A stretch of 9,346 bases of DNA, taken from contig JBEGQV010000237.1 of NCBI GenBank assembly GCA_041180785.1, positions 1 through 9,346 on the forward strand, read 5' to 3'. The notes under the pieces were generated by a model. It had not been told where the DNA came from and ran no database searches. It worked only from the letters and a program-made list of their open reading frames with translations. A program made the translations under genes and the position numbers. Source of the DNA: Sandaracinomonas sp041180785. Lineage in GTDB: Bacteria > Bacteroidota > Bacteroidia > Cytophagales > Spirosomataceae. The stretch's first letter is position 1. Every line of letters begins with the position of its first letter. Shown here in pieces: positions 6,462-9,346 of this stretch.

Positions 6462-7097
6462 TTATACTATTTTAGCTGGATTTCCAAAAGCTCTTTTAGA
6501 ATTTGGCAAATTTTCGATTACTACAGATCCTGCCCCAACGCTAGATGATTTACCAATTTTAACACTGCCTACAACGGTTGAATTGATGCCAATAAAGGCA
6601 TTGTTTTCAAGTTTGGCTTCTTTACCAATTACACATCCGCTGCCAACTTGTACGTATTCGTCTAAGTTTGCGGCTGTTTCAATGATTGTTCCTGCACCAA
6701 TCACACAGTGATCTGCAATTTTACTTGATGGTAAAATAATGGCGCCATCGCCAATGAAAATGCCATAACCCAATGATTGAACATCAGCGATGCTTGCACG
6801 TGGATGGACCACATTGATAGGTTTGGTTTTACAATCCTCCATAATGGTTTCAATCATCTTTTTACGCTCTGTGGGGTTATCTAAGGCAACAAATACATTG
6901 CAGTTTTTGCCAATTAGTCCCCAGTATTGTTCATCTTCCGTAGTTCCAAGCACTGGAATTTCTCCTATAAATGTGTCTTTTTTCTTTACATCATCATCTA
7001 AAAAGCCATAGATCACAACGTCGTTTTTTTGTAAAACGTCTGCAACTTCTAAGGCAAATGAATTAACTCCAATGATAATAACAGGTAAGGATGTCAT
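6462..7097 (-). CDS. PglD/NeuD-like left-handed beta-helix acyltransferase homologue
   Basis: The 211-residue protein has a PglD_N-like Rossmann half (VIIIGVNSFALEVADVL, GFLDDD, NVFVALDNPTERKKMIE) and then hexapeptide repeats forming a left-handed beta helix from about residue 98 (HPRASIADVQSLGYG...). It ends with GSVKIGKSSSVGAGSVVIENLPNSKRAFGNPAKIV, as in sugar O/N-acetyltransferases of the NeuD/PglD group. Where PglD-type enzymes carry the catalytic His in an EHxC-like motif, this protein reads IIETAANLDEYVQVGSG (138-154), with Thr in place of His and Gln in place of the usual second His. Acetyltransferase activity is therefore uncertain. Its ATG overlaps the stop of the upstream metallopeptidase gene (ATGA), so the two are coupled, and its stop abuts the convergent exonuclease gene. 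Confidence 0.85.
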   Translation of the reverse strand: MTSLPVIIIGVNSFALEVADVLQKNDVVIYGFLDDDVKKKDTFIGEIPVLGTTEDEQYWGLIGKNCNVFVALDNPTERKKMIETIMEDCKTKPINVVHPRASIADVQSLGYGIFIGDGAIILPSSKIADHCVIGAGTIIETAANLDEYVQVGSGCVIGKEAKLENNAFIGINSTVVGSVKIGKSSSVGAGSVVIENLPNSKRAFGNPAKIV

Positions 7098-8293
7098 ATG
7101 TTTTGATTTATTTTTTGGGTATAATCGGATAATTTAAAAATTATTTCGGAATCTTTACTTAGAATAAATTCGATGTATTCTTTTTCTTTTTTTAAGGATG
7201 TTGGTTCAAATAAAGATAAATTAGTACCATTTATTTCAGTGATGCCGTACATGTGCGACATATCGCCAATATCTTCTAAAATCCACGAATATTGAAAGGT
7301 TTTATCGTCTATTGGTGTTTCCTTTATATTCAATAGGAGATCCGCACGATGTTTTCCATCTATCGTAATGGGTGCATTTTTTATTTTAATATCGGCGATG
7401 CATTTCTCGTTGGTTGGTAGGTTTTGATATGTTTCTATAGACTCATTTTCTAATGAATTTGTTGCGATTTGGTACAATGAATCTAAGAGCATACAAGCTG
7501 TTAATTTCCGAAGATATTGTTTATCTACATCATAAGGCATACCACCTGCTTCAACTAACAACAGTCCATATCCCCTTTCTTGAAAGGTATCGCCAAAAGC
7601 TCTTGGTTCATATTCATCATTCCATTTTGCAAGATGATTTCCGATGTATTTTTTTAATCTTTTTGTTAAATGATTAGCTAATTTAGCAGCACGTAAGCGA
7701 GAGGGAGTCCATGTACCTTCCTGATCACCTGAAGTAGCCAAAAGGGCAATTTTTGTTTGATAAGGACTTTTTCCTGCTGAATATAATCTGTTTTGGTCGT
7801 GTAAATTGAAGGAATATGTTGGATTGATTTGGTCAACCCATGCAGAAAGTAGTTTTGCTTCTGGCGTAATTTGTGATTGTGCATCTCTGTTCATATCGAT
7901 GTCTAATGCAGTTTCTCGCTGCCATAATTTGGCGCCATCTTTATTTAAATTGATGATACAATGGAATGTTATATTTTGATGTAATTTTTCCCATATTTGG
8001 TGGTTTAATGGGCTCTCATAAGATAAAAAAGTATAGATATCAGTAAGTGCCATGGTAGCAGTAGCTTCATCGCCATGCATTTGTGACCAAGCGGCAATTT
8101 GGATAGGCCCGACACCCCATTTTATTTCATGAATACTTTCTCCTTGGTATGTTTTTCCGATCTCTTTGATGGTGAAATATGGTGAGTGGTTCCATTTTTC
8201 ATATAGTAGATTCCATTGCGTTGTTGTAATGCGTTTGTTAGTGACGATGGATTCTTTGAATGTTTCGTAATGATCGTATAGGAAATCAAACAT
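7094..8293 (-). CDS. M14-type zinc carboxypeptidase-like protein, probably cytosolic
   Basis: The 399-residue protein carries an M14 metallocarboxypeptidase core. The zinc ligands are H73 and E76 in QMHGDEAT and H165 in FNLHDQN. DIDMNRD with N135/R136 matches the substrate C-terminus binding pair, and LLLVEAGG holds the likely catalytic E248. A beta-rich domain of about 100 residues follows from residue 300. There is no signal peptide or membrane segment, so it should act in the cytoplasm, unlike secreted carboxypeptidases. The substrate is unknown; peptides, peptidoglycan fragments or conjugated amino acids are all possible in this family. It starts 1 nt after the transporter gene and overlaps the PglD-like gene by 4 nt, so the three form one transcription unit. 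Confidence 0.88.
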   Translation of the reverse strand: MFDFLYDHYETFKESIVTNKRITTTQWNLLYEKWNHSPYFTIKEIGKTYQGESIHEIKWGVGPIQIAAWSQMHGDEATATMALTDIYTFLSYESPLNHQIWEKLHQNITFHCIINLNKDGAKLWQRETALDIDMNRDAQSQITPEAKLLSAWVDQINPTYSFNLHDQNRLYSAGKSPYQTKIALLATSGDQEGTWTPSRLRAAKLANHLTKRLKKYIGNHLAKWNDEYEPRAFGDTFQERGYGLLLVEAGGMPYDVDKQYLRKLTACMLLDSLYQIATNSLENESIETYQNLPTNEKCIADIKIKNAPITIDGKHRADLLLNIKETPIDDKTFQYSWILEDIGDMSHMYGITEINGTNLSLFEPTSLKKEKEYIEFILSKDSEIIFKLSDYTQKINQNI

Positions 8294-8294
8294 A

Positions 8295-9346
8295 TTAATA
8301 GAGCGGTTTAGGAAGTTTTATTGACCAGTTTTGAGTTGCAAACAAACCTTTTTTACCAGAGGTGTAAATAACAATTATTGTACAAATTAAATAAATAAAC
8401 CATGCATGGAAGGTAAAAAGTTCAATTCCTAGCATCATTCCGGTGAGCGGTGTTTTTGCTAATCCAGCATAAAGTGCTACAAATCCTATGGCAGCTGCTA
8501 ATTCTATTGGGAGATTTGAAAAGTTGGAAAAAGTAGCACCTGCATGTGCCCCAATTAAAAATAGCGGAGTTGCCTCTCCCCCTTTATATCCTACTCCTAA
8601 ACTGAGGGCAGTGGTGAATAATTTTTTGATGAAGAAATAGAGGTCATTATTTTTTGTAAATGGCTCAAGTAATTTTTCTGTACCAAGACCCACGCAACTT
8701 TTGAATGTTTCTGTTTGCAAGATCAGGTAGACGAAAAGTCCAGAAATAATCCCTTTGAGAATATAATGTTTGGGCAATCGTTCAGCTAGTTTGTAAATAT
8801 TCGATTCTAAAACTTTATAAGTAAACCCAATTAACCCCAAAAATAGGCCTATAAACAGTATATTGGCCCAAAATTGAATGTTTTGTGTAGGCAAAAAAAC
8901 AGCAGGGTAAATGATGTGATTTGTGTCATACACGTGTAAACTAATAAAATTTGCAAAAAATGCTGAGGCCAAACAAGGGAGAATGGATTTCCAAGAAATT
9001 TCTCCAACCTTAGATACTTCAAGTCCAAATAATAGGCCAGCAAAAGGAGTTCCAAAAACGGATGCAAATCCGGCTGACATTCCCGCTCGTAACCAAATTG
9101 ATTTTTCCTCTTTTGTAAAATTAAAGCGATTGGATAATTGTTCTGAAAATGAAGCACCAATTTGAACAGCTGTACCTTCTCTTCCAACAGACGCTCCTGC
9201 AAGGTGAGAGATCCAGGTAGCTAGTAAAATATAACCTGAAAAAAACGCACTCGTTTTTTTCTCTTTTTGTTGAACAATTTCTACATAATCATTCGTTCCA
9301 GTGTGATGTAGGTTTGGGAAATAGGATTTGAAAAATTGAAACAATA
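8295..9346 (-). CDS. CLC-family anion transporter, possibly CLC-F fluoride/proton type (N-terminus cut off)
   Basis: The frame is open to the right edge, so the start and first helices are missing. The first codon at the edge is TTG, which I read as internal leucine. About 349 residues are visible, with many hydrophobic segments. GASVGREGTAVQIGAS-type sequence near visible residues 50-65 is the helix with the gating glutamate (E56). GYKGGEATPLFLIGA (252-266) replaces the GxFxP motif of chloride-type CLCs, and AGLAKTPLTGMMLGIELF follows. GREGT together with GGE-x-TPLF is what I recall for the sycA-like, fluoride-exporting CLC-F subclass. The family is certain, but the ion is inference, because the first selectivity loop lies outside the window. 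It ends with SGKKGLFATQ and has no CBS domains. It leads the visible part of the operon with the M14 and PglD-like genes. Confidence 0.92.
   Translation of the reverse strand, partial: LFQFFKSYFPNLHHTGTNDYVEIVQQKEKKTSAFFSGYILLATWISHLAGASVGREGTAVQIGASFSEQLSNRFNFTKEEKSIWLRAGMSAGFASVFGTPFAGLLFGLEVSKVGEISWKSILPCLASAFFANFISLHVYDTNHIIYPAVFLPTQNIQFWANILFIGLFLGLIGFTYKVLESNIYKLAERLPKHYILKGIISGLFVYLILQTETFKSCVGLGTEKLLEPFTKNNDLYFFIKKLFTTALSLGVGYKGGEATPLFLIGAHAGATFSNFSNLPIELAAAIGFVALYAGLAKTPLTGMMLGIELFTFHAWFIYLICTIIVIYTSGKKGLFATQNWSIKLPKPLY

Noticed and set aside
6433..6711. 92-codon plus-strand open frame opposite the PglD-like gene
   Set aside because: It mirrors the hexapeptide-repeat codons of the real gene and starts inside the exonuclease gene in another frame.
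8926..8941. A third CACGTG core in the CLC gene as a parS candidate
   Set aside because: Only the central hexamer matches. Six of the ten flanking consensus positions differ, and the palindrome covers just 10 bp.

Overview
The window is compact, AT-rich bacterial chromosome, most likely from the phylum Bacteroidota and probably near Flavobacteriia. The reasons are protein style (a Big_5 Ig-like lipoprotein, a YbeY with the HxxxH...D variant, a DNA_pol_B_exo2-type exonuclease), -7 boxes of the TAnnTTTG type, and near absence of Shine-Dalgarno sequences. Almost every base is coding. The largest gene-free stretch is 66 bases, and there is no tRNA, rRNA, CRISPR array, insertion sequence or sign of recent transfer.

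Layout. (1) From 4938 down to 1 the minus strand carries a dense run: yraN, ybeY, mnmG, a zinc-ribbon SAM methyltransferase, and an Ig-like lipoprotein that leaves the window at base 1. Spacings run from 23-27 nt to a 1-nt gap and an 8-nt overlap. (2) Divergently from 5005 the plus strand carries lipB and a 3'-5' exonuclease gene sharing ATGA. (3) From the right edge the minus strand carries a CLC-type anion transporter (5' end cut off), a cytosolic M14-type metallopeptidase and a PglD/NeuD-like left-handed beta-helix protein, spaced by 1 nt and a 4-nt overlap. This unit meets the exonuclease gene stop to stop at 6461/6462 with no spacer.

The most notable signal is not a gene. Two identical copies of the 20-bp palindrome AATGTTTCACGTGAAACATT, containing the canonical ParB-binding parS site, lie 1585 bp apart. 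One fills the ybeY-mnmG gap and the other is embedded in the 3' end of lipB. They flank the divergent yraN/lipB promoter region and suggest an origin-proximal location with ParB loading here.

Functionally, group 1 is translation-related housekeeping (YbeY for rRNA maturation, MnmG for tRNA wobble uridine modification) plus an envelope lipoprotein. LipB begins lipoate attachment. Group 3 is the least conventional: its transporter has features of the fluoride/proton CLC-F subclass, and its PglD-like protein appears to lack the usual catalytic histidine. I see no clearly new defence or mobile system.
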